Positions 42,975 to 51,605 of a DNA stretch of 64,000 bases are shown piece by piece. A model generated the notes under the pieces. The model saw only the letters and a program-made list of their open reading frames with translations. It searched no databases and had not been told where the DNA came from. Both the position numbers and the translations under genes were made by a program. Each line of letters starts with the position of its first letter. Position 1 is the stretch's first letter. Source of the DNA: Caballeronia megalochromosomata (GTDB taxonomy: Bacteria; Pseudomonadota; Gammaproteobacteria; Burkholderiales; Burkholderiaceae); the NCBI GenBank assembly GCA_001580565.1, contig LRBF01000250.1, positions 1-64,000 on the forward strand. The letters are read 5' to 3'.

Positions 42975-44000
42975 TCAGAAGGTGTAGCCGACTTCGATCG
43001 CGCGGCCTTCCAGCGAGTCGAGCAGGCGCCCGAACGGCCACAGCGGCGCGTAGCGCTCCGCGACCTTGCGTGCATAGCCGATGAAGCGCGGCAGATCGGC
43101 GAGATATTGCGGCTTGCCGTCGCGATAATGGATGCGCGCGAACAGTCCGAGCACCTTGATGTGCCGCTGCAGGCCCATCCATTCGAGCTGGCGGTAGAAA
43201 TCGCCGAAATCCTCGTCGACGGGCAATCCGGCCTTCTTCGCGCGCTCCCAGTAATACGCGACGCAATCGAGCTGAAATTCTTCTTCCCAGCTGATGAACG
43301 CGTCGCGCATCAGCGACGCCATGTCGTAGGTGATCGGGCCGTAGACCGCATCCTGGAAATCCAGCACGCCCGGATTCGGCTCGCACACCATCAGATTGCG
43401 CGGCATGAAATCGCGCAGCATGAAGGTTTGCGGCTGCGCGAGCGCGCTCTGCACGAGCAGCGTGAAGGTGTGGTCGAGGGTCTTGCGCTCCTCGGCGGTG
43501 ACTTCGCGGCCCAGATGACGGCCGATGAACCACTCGGGCATCAACTCCATCTCGCGGCGCAGGAACGCCTCGTCGAAAGGCGGCAGCACGCCTTCGCGCG
43601 CGGTCTGCTGGAAGCGGATCAGCGTGTCGATCGCGGCGCGCATCATCGGACGCGCGTTCTTTTCGTCGAGCACGGAGATGTAAGTCGTGTTGCCGAGATC
43701 GGTCACGAGCATGAAACCGGCTTCGAAATCGGCTTCGAGAATTTTCGGCACGTGCACGTTCGCCGCTTCGAGCAACCCGGCGACCTGCACGAACTCGCGG
43801 CATTTCTCGGGCGGCGGCGCATCGACGGCGATGAGCGTCCTGCCGTGCTCCGAATCGCTCTCCAGCCGGAAATAGCGGCGAAAGCTGGCATCGGCGGAGG
43901 CGGGGGCGAGACTCGCGACGTTCAGCCGGTAGGGCACGGCGAAATTTTCAAGCCACGAGCGGAGTTGATTCAGGCGGGCGTCGGAAGGAATGTGCGTCAT
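42975..44000 (-). CDS. amgK: Anomeric MurNAc/GlcNAc kinase (AmgK-like aminoglycoside phosphotransferase family)
   Basis: This 341-residue protein-kinase-like phosphotransferase phosphorylates MurNAc/GlcNAc at C1. It has SFRRYFRLE in the N-lobe, the catalytic loop FMLRDFMPRNLMV (HxD-like region with Asp and Asn) and the metal-binding VLDFQDAVYGPITYD. It lies immediately upstream of the MurU-like gene and divergent from lptD, the usual AmgK-MurU arrangement. The ATG at 44000 fits the conserved N-terminus. Confidence 0.9.
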   Translation of the reverse strand: MTHIPSDARLNQLRSWLENFAVPYRLNVASLAPASADASFRRYFRLESDSEHGRTLIAVDAPPPEKCREFVQVAGLLEAANVHVPKILEADFEAGFMLVTDLGNTTYISVLDEKNARPMMRAAIDTLIRFQQTAREGVLPPFDEAFLRREMELMPEWFIGRHLGREVTAEERKTLDHTFTLLVQSALAQPQTFMLRDFMPRNLMVCEPNPGVLDFQDAVYGPITYDMASLMRDAFISWEEEFQLDCVAYYWERAKKAGLPVDEDFGDFYRQLEWMGLQRHIKVLGLFARIHYRDGKPQYLADLPRFIGYARKVAERYAPLWPFGRLLDSLEGRAIEVGYTF

Positions 44001-44228
44001 AAATTCGAGGGGCGAAACATCTTGCCATATAATACCCCACGACTTTTTTAAGCGATCCGTTTCACGCCTGGCGCCAGGCCCCCGACGACTGTGAGCGTCA
44101 CCGTTCGATCGAGTGTCGTCCCTGCTTAGCAACGGACCGTCAAGTTCGTGACTGCGGGAAGGGCGCGGCCGCCTGCCCGGCGGCATCGGGCGCGTGGGAC
44201 GCGAACGGGATCGAACCGCCACCCATAC

Positions 44229-46619
44229 ATGCCGCCACGACAGTTTCCCGTATCGAAAATCCAAGGCGACGCTCAGCCACGCAGGCGGCGGCTCGTCGTC
44301 GCGCTGCTATCCGTTCCGGGTCTGATGCCCGCTCTCGCGCACGCCCAGCTCGCGGGCGACGCCGCGTATCCGCAGCCGCTCGACGGCCCCGGCAGCCTGC
44401 GTCTCGCGCCGCAACTCGAAGAGCGCCCGCTGCAAAGCGGCCAGCAGCCTTCCACGTTCCTCTTGAGCGACAAGGCGACGGGCACGACCGACGAGGACAT
44501 GGCGGCGAAGGGATCGGCGGAGATCCGGCGCACGGTGACGGTCATCAAGGGTGACGCGCTCCATTACGACCAGGACACGGACATGGCCGATGCTTTCGGC
44601 AATGTCAGGCTCATCAACAACGGTGTGTCGTTCGCCGGTCCGGAAGCGCATCTGAAGGTCGAGGCCAACGAAGGGTTCATGACGAACCCGAAGTACCACT
44701 TCAATCTGACGGGCGGCTCGGGCAGCGCCGAGCGCGCCGACATGATCGACGACGAGCGCGCTCGCATCGATCACGGCACCTATACCGCCTGTCAGTGCGA
44801 AGCCGATCCGGCCTGGTATATCAAGGGCACGTCGTTCGATTTCGACACCGGCGCCGAAGAAGGCATCGCGCATAACGGCGTGCTGTTCTTCCAGGGCGTG
44901 CCGGTGTTCGCGAGCCCGTGGCTGTCGTTTCCGCTCACGAGCGACCGTCGCAGTGGCCTGTTGCCGCCGACTTTCTCGCTCGGCTCGACGACCGGCTTCG
45001 AAGCGACGATCCCGTACTATTTCAATATCGCGCCCAATCGCGATCTGACGGTCACACCGCGCATCATGTCGAAGCGCGGCGTGCTGGGCGAGGCGACGTA
45101 TCGCTATCTGTCGCCCACGTACTCGGGCTCACTCGACGTCAACTATCTGCCGGACGACCGGGTGACGCACTCGAACCGTTACGCGATCTTCTGGCAGCAT
45201 CGTCAGAATTTCGGGAACGGTTTCGGCGGTTACGTCAACTACAACAAGGTTTCGGACGATCAATATCCGGAAGACCTGGGCAACGCGTCGAATCAGTTCC
45301 TGAACGGCACGCAGCTTCTGTATCAGCAGGAAGCGGGGCTCACGTACAACAACGGCCCGTGGTCGGTGCTCGCGCGCGAACAGCGCTGGCAGACGCTGCA
45401 GCCGTCGGTTCCGCCGTACGCGCGCGAACCGCAGGTGAACGTTCAGTACAACAAGTACAACGTCGGCGGTTTCGACTACGGCGCGGAACTGGACGCGACG
45501 CGCTTCACGATCACCACGGACGGCGCGACCGACGGCAACCGCCTGTACTTCAATCCGTACCTGAGCTACGGGATCAACGCGCCGGGCTATTTCGTCACGC
45601 CGAAGGTGCAGTGGCACTTCGCGTCGTACGACCTGAGCCATATCGCGACGTCCCAGGTCGCGGGTTCGTCGCCGCCCGTGGCGGGGCAGCCCAAGAATTT
45701 CACCGAGTCGATTCCGACCCTCAGCTTCGACACGGGGCTCGTGTTCGACCGCTCGGTGCGGCTCTTCGGCCAGGATTACATCCAGACGCTGGAGCCGCGG
45801 CTCTACTACGTCTACACGCCGTATCACAATCAGGATTTCGCGCCGATCTTCGATACCGCCGAAGCCGACTTCGGCCTCGCCGAGATCTACACGCCGAACA
45901 CGTTCGTCGGCAATGACCGCATCGCCGACGCGAACCGCATCACGGCCGGCCTGACGACGCGCTTCATCAACCCGGCGACGGGCGACGAGCGCGCGCGCTT
46001 CGTCATCGCGCAGCAGTACTATTTCCAGAACCAGCGGGTCACGATCACGCCGGGCCAGTTGCCCGACCAGGCCAAGCATTCGGACCTGATCGCGGGCGCG
46101 GCCATCAAGCTGGGTGCTGGTTTCGCTTCGGAAACCGCGTTCCAATATAATGTGGACAACAACCAGCTCGTGCGCTCGAGCGTGGGTTTTGCGTTCAGTC
46201 CGGCGGAACGCAAGGTGATCAACATCGGCTACCGCTACACGCGTTCGAACCAGACCACCCTGGTGAACGAGCCGATCAACCAGATCCTGTTGTCGGGCGA
46301 GTGGCCGCTCACGAACCGCCTCTATGCCGTCGGTCGCGTAAATTACGATCTCGCGAGCCATCGTCTCGTCGACGGGCTCCTGGGCTTCCAGTACGATGCC
46401 GACTGCTGGGCGTTCGGCTTCGGCATGCAGCGCTACGCCAACGGCGTGAACACGCAGGGCCAGCCTTCGTCGGGCACGCGCGTGCTCGCGCAATTGACGT
46501 TCAAGGGCTTGTCGAACGTCGACAACGGTCTCGTCAGCGCTTTCCGCGCGAGCGTCCAGGGTTATCAGCCGCCGCCGCCAGCGGCGCCGCCGCTCGCCCG
46601 GTACAGCGACTACGAGTAA
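44229..46619 (+). CDS. lptD: LPS-assembly protein LptD
   Basis: LptD is the outer-membrane barrel that inserts LPS at the cell surface with LptE. The 796-residue precursor has an Arg-rich N-terminus and a signal peptide ending about ALAHA. An OstA/LptA-like jelly-roll follows (about residues 100-210: VIKGDALHYDQDTDMADAFGNVRL), with a Cys pair TACQCE (disulfide candidates). The barrel continues to the end; a further Cys occurs near the C-terminus (DADCWAFG). ATG 44229 was chosen as giving the shortest signal. A TATAAT at 44028-44033 may be part of its promoter. It is divergent from amgK and is followed by surA. Confidence 0.95.
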   Translation: MPPRQFPVSKIQGDAQPRRRRLVVALLSVPGLMPALAHAQLAGDAAYPQPLDGPGSLRLAPQLEERPLQSGQQPSTFLLSDKATGTTDEDMAAKGSAEIRRTVTVIKGDALHYDQDTDMADAFGNVRLINNGVSFAGPEAHLKVEANEGFMTNPKYHFNLTGGSGSAERADMIDDERARIDHGTYTACQCEADPAWYIKGTSFDFDTGAEEGIAHNGVLFFQGVPVFASPWLSFPLTSDRRSGLLPPTFSLGSTTGFEATIPYYFNIAPNRDLTVTPRIMSKRGVLGEATYRYLSPTYSGSLDVNYLPDDRVTHSNRYAIFWQHRQNFGNGFGGYVNYNKVSDDQYPEDLGNASNQFLNGTQLLYQQEAGLTYNNGPWSVLAREQRWQTLQPSVPPYAREPQVNVQYNKYNVGGFDYGAELDATRFTITTDGATDGNRLYFNPYLSYGINAPGYFVTPKVQWHFASYDLSHIATSQVAGSSPPVAGQPKNFTESIPTLSFDTGLVFDRSVRLFGQDYIQTLEPRLYYVYTPYHNQDFAPIFDTAEADFGLAEIYTPNTFVGNDRIADANRITAGLTTRFINPATGDERARFVIAQQYYFQNQRVTITPGQLPDQAKHSDLIAGAAIKLGAGFASETAFQYNVDNNQLVRSSVGFAFSPAERKVINIGYRYTRSNQTTLVNEPINQILLSGEWPLTNRLYAVGRVNYDLASHRLVDGLLGFQYDADCWAFGFGMQRYANGVNTQGQPSSGTRVLAQLTFKGLSNVDNGLVSAFRASVQGYQPPPPAAPPLARYSDYE

Positions 46620-46742
46620 GGCCGGAACGGGGCGCTCGCCGGTGGCATCCCGCAGGCAGCGCAAAGCGGCGCCAATCGCCGCGCAAGGCAGCATCTACAA
46701 GCAGGACACGAACGGGTAAAGCCCGTATTTGATGGAGTATCT

Positions 46743-48101
46743 GTGGCAAACGTGAAATTGTTTCGATCGACGGCAATCGCAGCGGGCGTGCTCGCTGGCG
46801 CGCTGTTCCTGAGTTCGCCGGCCGGTGCGCAGGCGTTGTCGAATCGCAATACGCAGGTCGCCGATTCCGTCGTCGCAGTGGTGAACGACGGTGTCATCAC
46901 GCGGCGCGAACTGGAAGAGCGCACGGCGCTCATCGTCAAGCGTCTCCAGCAGCAGAACGCGCCGGTGCCGCCCGCGGACCAGATGCAGCGGCAAGTGCTC
47001 GATCAGATGGTGCTCGAGCGCATTCAGCTCCAGAAGGCGAAGGAAGACGGCATCGTCATCGACGACGCCACCGTCAACCGCACGCTCGCGCGCCTCGCGC
47101 AGCAGAATCAGATGACGCTCGACGTTTACCGCTCGCGGATCGAGGCTCAGGGCGTGCCCTGGTCCACGTTCACGCGCGACGCGCGCACGGAACTGACGCT
47201 CTCGAAGCTGCGCGAGAAGGAAGTCGACAGCAAGATCACCGTGTCCGACGGCGAAGTGGCGAACTACATCGCCAGCCAGCGCGGTCCGGGCGCGCGCAAT
47301 ACGAGCGATCTGCGCCTTCAGCACATCATGTTCAAGCTCGCGTCGGATGCGCCCGCAGCCGAAGTCACGAAAGTTCAGGCCCAGGCCGACGCCGTGCTCA
47401 AGCAGGCGCAAGCCGGCGACGATTTCGCCAAGCTCGCGAAGCAGAATTCGCAGGACACCGACGCCAGCAAGGGCGGCGATCTCGGTTTCCGCACGCCCGG
47501 CACGTTGCCGGCGGGCATCGTGAATGCGGTGTCGACGCTGCGCCCGGGCCAGGTCGTGCCGTCGCTTTTGCGCACTGACGGCGGCTTCGAGATCATCAAG
47601 CTGGTGGATCGCCGCGCGAGCCAGGGCACCGCAGCCGATGCGCCCAAGCTCGTGCAGACGCACGTGCGCCACATTCTGCTGCGCGTCTCGGACGGCATGT
47701 CGGAACAGACTGCGCGCCAGCGGCTGCTCGACATCAAGCAGCAAGTGCTCGCGGGCGGCGATTTCGCCAACTTCGCGCGTACCTATTCGCAGGACGGCTC
47801 GGCGTCGCAAGGCGGCGATCTCGGCTGGATCAGCCCGGGCGAGACCGTGCCCGAGTTCGAGCGCGCGATGAACAATCTCCAGGACGGCGCGGTCAGCGAT
47901 CCGGTGCGAAGCGAGTACGGCTATCACCTGATTCAGGTGCTCGGTCGCCGCGACGCGGAAGGGTCGGCCTCGCAACAGCTCGACATCGCGCGTCAGGCCA
48001 TCGGCCAGCGCAAGGCGGAGCAGGCGTATTCCGACTGGCTGCGCGAACTCCGCGACACCGCCTACGTGCAGTACAAGGGCATCGCTGCCCTGCCGCAGTA
48101 A
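46743..48101 (+). CDS. surA: Periplasmic chaperone / peptidylprolyl isomerase SurA
   Basis: SurA escorts unfolded outer-membrane proteins, including LptD, to the BAM complex. The 452-residue precursor starts at GTG 46743 (GGAG 5-6 bases upstream), with a signal peptide ending near SSPAGAQA. The N-terminal chaperone domain is at about 35-190 and two parvulin domains follow (about 195-300 and 310-410), each with the LQHIMFKL / VRHILLRV and QGGDLG-type motifs. It lies in the conserved lptD-surA-pdxA-rsmA order. Confidence 0.96.
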   Translation: MANVKLFRSTAIAAGVLAGALFLSSPAGAQALSNRNTQVADSVVAVVNDGVITRRELEERTALIVKRLQQQNAPVPPADQMQRQVLDQMVLERIQLQKAKEDGIVIDDATVNRTLARLAQQNQMTLDVYRSRIEAQGVPWSTFTRDARTELTLSKLREKEVDSKITVSDGEVANYIASQRGPGARNTSDLRLQHIMFKLASDAPAAEVTKVQAQADAVLKQAQAGDDFAKLAKQNSQDTDASKGGDLGFRTPGTLPAGIVNAVSTLRPGQVVPSLLRTDGGFEIIKLVDRRASQGTAADAPKLVQTHVRHILLRVSDGMSEQTARQRLLDIKQQVLAGGDFANFARTYSQDGSASQGGDLGWISPGETVPEFERAMNNLQDGAVSDPVRSEYGYHLIQVLGRRDAEGSASQQLDIARQAIGQRKAEQAYSDWLRELRDTAYVQYKGIAALPQ

Positions 48102-48105
48102 CAGC

Positions 48106-49089
48106 ATGAGCACCGCTGCCGCCCGACCGCTCGCCATCGCCATTACGACTGGCGAGCCGGCCGGCGTCGGCCCGGAACTGACGGCGGCGGCGCTCAAGCA
48201 GGCGCACGAGCGCTGGCCATCGGCACGCTTCACGGTGCTCGGCGATCGCGACTTGCTGACGGCACGCGCAGGAAGCGAATGGCCCGCGGCGGTCGAGATC
48301 GAGCATCACGCGCTCGCCGTACCCGCCAAAGCCGGCAAACTGAATGCGTCGAACGGGCGCTACGTGCTGGGTCTGCTCGATGCCGCCATCGACGGCGCTG
48401 TTTCCGGCCGTTTCGACGCCATCGTCACCGCGCCCTTGCAAAAGAGCACGATCAACGATGCCGGCGTGCCTTTCACCGGCCACACTGAATATCTCGCCGA
48501 GCGCACGAACACGCCGCGTGTCGTGATGATGCTGGCCGGTTCGGGCGAACGTCCGCTGCGCGTCGCGCTTGCCACCACGCATCTGCCGCTGAAGGACGTG
48601 TCCGCGGCGCTTAGCATCGACGGCCTCGTCGAAACGCTCACCATCATTAATCACGATCTGCGCGCGCATTTCGGTTTGCCCGCGCCGCGCATTCTCGTGA
48701 CCGGCCTCAATCCGCATGCGGGCGAGAACGGCTATCTGGGCCGCGAGGAAATCGAGGTCATCACGCCCGCGCTCGAACGCGCCCGAGCGCTCGGCATCGA
48801 CGCGCCCGGTCCGTATCCCGCCGATACGCTGTTCCAGCCGCGCTATCTGAAAGACGCCGATTGCGTGCTCGCGATGTTCCACGATCAGGGCTTGCCGGTG
48901 CTTAAATACGCGACCTTCGGCGAGGGCATCAACGTCACGCTCGGCTTGCCGATCATCCGCACGTCGGTGGATCACGGCACCGCGCTCGATCTCGCGGGCA
49001 CGGGTCGCGCCGATTGCGGCAGCATGATCGCCGCGATCGACGCCGCCGTCACGATGGCGCGTCACAAGCGTCAAACGCGCGCGGCGTGA
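48106..49089 (+). CDS. pdxA: 4-hydroxythreonine-4-phosphate dehydrogenase
   Basis: PdxA oxidises 4-phosphohydroxy-threonine in pyridoxal phosphate synthesis. The 327-residue protein shows ITTGEPAGVGPEL at the N-terminus, VTAPLQKSTINDAGVPFTGHTE in the middle, and the metal ligands in GLNPHAGE, MFHDQGLPVLKY and TSVDHGTALDLAG. It starts 5 bp after the surA stop, so the two genes are coupled. Confidence 0.96.
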   Translation: MSTAAARPLAIAITTGEPAGVGPELTAAALKQAHERWPSARFTVLGDRDLLTARAGSEWPAAVEIEHHALAVPAKAGKLNASNGRYVLGLLDAAIDGAVSGRFDAIVTAPLQKSTINDAGVPFTGHTEYLAERTNTPRVVMMLAGSGERPLRVALATTHLPLKDVSAALSIDGLVETLTIINHDLRAHFGLPAPRILVTGLNPHAGENGYLGREEIEVITPALERARALGIDAPGPYPADTLFQPRYLKDADCVLAMFHDQGLPVLKYATFGEGINVTLGLPIIRTSVDHGTALDLAGTGRADCGSMIAAIDAAVTMARHKRQTRAA

Positions 49090-49123
49090 TCCCGCGCCGC
49101 GCGGCCGCTTCATTCAAACGAGT

Positions 49124-49939
49124 ATGTCGACCAAACATCAAGGCCATTTCGCGCGCAAGCGCTTCGGGCAAAACTTCCTCGTCGATCAGGGCGTGATCGA
49201 TTCCATCGTCGATGTCATCGCGCCGAAGCGCGGCGAGCGCATGGTGGAGATCGGGCCGGGACTCGCGGCGCTCACCGAGCCGCTGATCGAGCGGCTGGCC
49301 ACGCCCGAGTCGCCGCTGCATGCGGTCGAACTGGACCGCGATCTGATCGGCCGGCTGGAGAAGCGCTTCGGCGACAGGCTCGTCGTGCATTCCGCCGATG
49401 CGCTCGATTTCGACTTCGCGTCGCTCGCGCCCGAAGGCGAGAAACCGACGCTGCGTATCGTCGGCAATCTGCCGTACAACATTTCGAGTCCGCTGCTGTT
49501 TCACCTGACCACATTCGCGCACAAGGTGATCGACCAGCACTTCATGCTGCAGGATGAAGTGGTCGAGCGCATGATCGCCGAGCCCGCGAGCAAGGACTAC
49601 GGGCGCCTCTCGGTGATGCTGCAATACCGCTACGTGATGGACAAGCTGATCGACGTGCCACCCGAGTCGTTCAATCCGCCGCCCAAGGTGAATTCCGCGA
49701 TCGTGCGCATGATTCCGTTCGCGCCGCACGAGTTGCCCGAAGTCGACGAATCCACCTTGAGCGATGTCGTGAAGGCCGCGTTCGCGCAACGCCGCAAGGT
49801 GCTGCGCAACAACCTGGGCGCGTATCGCGACACGATCGATTTCGACGCCCTCGGCTTCGATCTCACGCGCCGTGCCGAGGAAGTGCCGGTCGCGGAATTC
49901 GTCGCGCTGGCGCAGGCGGTTCAGCGCGCGAAGGCCTGA
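49124..49939 (+). CDS. rsmA: 16S rRNA (adenine(1518)-N(6)/adenine(1519)-N(6))-dimethyltransferase
   Basis: RsmA (KsgA) dimethylates A1518 and A1519 of 16S rRNA late in small-subunit assembly. The 271-residue Rossmann methyltransferase has KRFGQNFLVD, the SAM motif MVEIGPGLAALTEPL and the catalytic motif IV NLPYNISSPLL. It is last in the lptD-surA-pdxA-rsmA series. Its final 19 bp overlap the 3' end of the convergent small gene. Confidence 0.96.
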   Translation: MSTKHQGHFARKRFGQNFLVDQGVIDSIVDVIAPKRGERMVEIGPGLAALTEPLIERLATPESPLHAVELDRDLIGRLEKRFGDRLVVHSADALDFDFASLAPEGEKPTLRIVGNLPYNISSPLLFHLTTFAHKVIDQHFMLQDEVVERMIAEPASKDYGRLSVMLQYRYVMDKLIDVPPESFNPPPKVNSAIVRMIPFAPHELPEVDESTLSDVVKAAFAQRRKVLRNNLGAYRDTIDFDALGFDLTRRAEEVPVAEFVALAQAVQRAKA

Positions 49940-50175
49940 ACGCAACCGGCCTCCGACAGCAGTTTCATCAGCCGTTCCAGTCGCGCGCGCTGCCCGCGTT
50001 GCAGGCCGCGCGTCGCGCTCACCTGCTGCACGCGCGTGCGCCAGTAGGTCTGGCCGAACAGCGAATTCGCGCCTTCCGCGGACAGCACGCGCTCCAGATG
50101 CCCGATCGCGGCATCGACATTCCCTGGCGTGTAAGGGCTCGTGATCGTGACGTGCCAGTCGAGTGTTGTGTTCAT
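49921..50175 (-). CDS. Small hypothetical protein (84 aa)
   Basis: This 84-residue soluble, mildly basic protein of unknown function starts at an ATG preceded by GAGGA 6 bases upstream. No motif or membrane segment is seen; it has an N-terminal beta-like stretch (TLDWHVTITSPYT) and a helical C-terminal half rich in Arg/Leu. It converges with rsmA, overlapping by 19 bp, and is divergent from the YhaO-like gene. The ribosome site and lack of a competing frame make it more likely real than a shadow. Confidence 0.6.
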   Translation of the reverse strand: MNTTLDWHVTITSPYTPGNVDAAIGHLERVLSAEGANSLFGQTYWRTRVQQVSATRGLQRGQRARLERLMKLLSEAGCVQAFAR

Positions 50176-50345
50176 CGTTATCCTCGTGTCGCGTTGAATC
50201 CGAGCGGCTGATTCTGCAGGCGGGGCGGGACATTCGGCGTCCCGAACCCGCGTCGCCGATCAGGACGCGATGTGTCCGAGTCGGCTGCTATGATCGTCGT
50301 CCCCATCGATGCGGGACAGAAAGACATCCTTCAAGGGAAGACAGC

Positions 50346-51602
50346 ATGCGCTTCATTCACGCGGCGGACATTCATCTCGACAGCCCGTTGCATGGCCTGT
50401 CCGCCTACGCGGACGCACCCGCCGACATGCTGCGCAACGCCACGCGCGAGGCCTTCTCGAAGCTCGTGTCGGTGGCGGTCGATGAACAGGTCGATTTCAT
50501 GGTGATCGCCGGCGATCTCTACGACGGCACCTGGCGCGATCACAACACGGGCATCTTCTTCTGCCGCGAAATGGGCCGGCTGCGCCGCGCGGGCATTCCG
50601 GTCTACGTGCTGTTCGGCAATCACGACGCCGAGAGCGAGATGACGAGCCAGCTTCAACTGCCCGACAACGTCCACACGTTCTCGACGAGAAAGCCGCAGA
50701 CCTTTCGCATCGACGATCTGAAGGTCGCGTTGCACGGTCACAGCTTCAAGGAAAAAGCGGTCACGACGAATCTCGTCACCGGGTATCCCGTTCCTGTCGC
50801 GGGGTATTTCAATATCGGCGTGCTGCATACGGCGCTCGAAGGCGGCTCGATGCACGCGAGTTACGCGCCGTGCTCGGTCGCCGAACTGCACGCGAAGGAA
50901 TATCAGTACTGGGCGCTTGGCCACGTGCATGAATACGCGATCTGGCAGGACGCCTCGACCATCGTGTTTCCGGGCAATCTGCAAGGGCGCAATATCCGCG
51001 AGACGGGCAGGCGCGGCGCGGTGATCGTCACGGTGTCGGAGACGGAAGCGGTGAGCGTCGAGCGGCTTTTCATCGACGTGCTGCGCTGGGAGTCCGTCGC
51101 GGTGGATGCATCGCAGGCGAGCACGCTCGATGAAGTCGCGCTCGCCGTCGGGCGTGCGCTCGAAGCGCTCGTCGAGTCCTCCGCGTCGTCCGTGCCGCAC
51201 GCGGTGCGCGTGACGATCACCGGCGCGACCCAGGCGCACGGCGCGCTGTTCGGTCTCGAATCGCAATTGCGCGCGGAAGTGCTCGCGCAGATCGCGGCGA
51301 TCAGCCACGACCGGCTCTGGCTCGAAAAAGTGAAGATCGCGACCGAGCCGCTCGCGCACAGCGAACCTGCCACCGGCCGCACCGATGCACTTGCCGATCT
51401 CCACGGCCTTCTGATCGAAGCCGAGTCCGACCCGGAGTTTCTGAGCATGTTGAAGGAGCGGCTCATCGCGCTCGCGTCGCAAGCGCCGAGCGAATTGCAG
51501 AAGTCGGTGCCGGAGCTCGAGCACGTGCGCAATGGCGAACTCGCAAAGCTCGTCGGTGAAGTGCGCTCCGGCCTGATCGCGCAATTGTCGGACGCGGAGT
51601 AA
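50346..51602 (+). CDS. YhaO-like DNA repair exonuclease (Mre11/SbcD-type metallophosphoesterase)
   Basis: This 418-residue calcineurin-fold nuclease has the metal-binding series ADIHLDSP (Asp8, His10), GDLYDG (56-61), GNHD (91-94), LHGHSF and GHVHEY. The C-terminal third is helical and probably docks on the ATPase partner. Family proteins cut DNA ends or hairpins in complex with a Rad50/SbcC-like ATPase. ATG 50346 gives the family start MRFIHAAD. The next gene begins 3 bp later and encodes such a partner. Confidence 0.92.
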   Translation: MRFIHAADIHLDSPLHGLSAYADAPADMLRNATREAFSKLVSVAVDEQVDFMVIAGDLYDGTWRDHNTGIFFCREMGRLRRAGIPVYVLFGNHDAESEMTSQLQLPDNVHTFSTRKPQTFRIDDLKVALHGHSFKEKAVTTNLVTGYPVPVAGYFNIGVLHTALEGGSMHASYAPCSVAELHAKEYQYWALGHVHEYAIWQDASTIVFPGNLQGRNIRETGRRGAVIVTVSETEAVSVERLFIDVLRWESVAVDASQASTLDEVALAVGRALEALVESSASSVPHAVRVTITGATQAHGALFGLESQLRAEVLAQIAAISHDRLWLEKVKIATEPLAHSEPATGRTDALADLHGLLIEAESDPEFLSMLKERLIALASQAPSELQKSVPELEHVRNGELAKLVGEVRSGLIAQLSDAE

Positions 51603-51605
51603 GCG

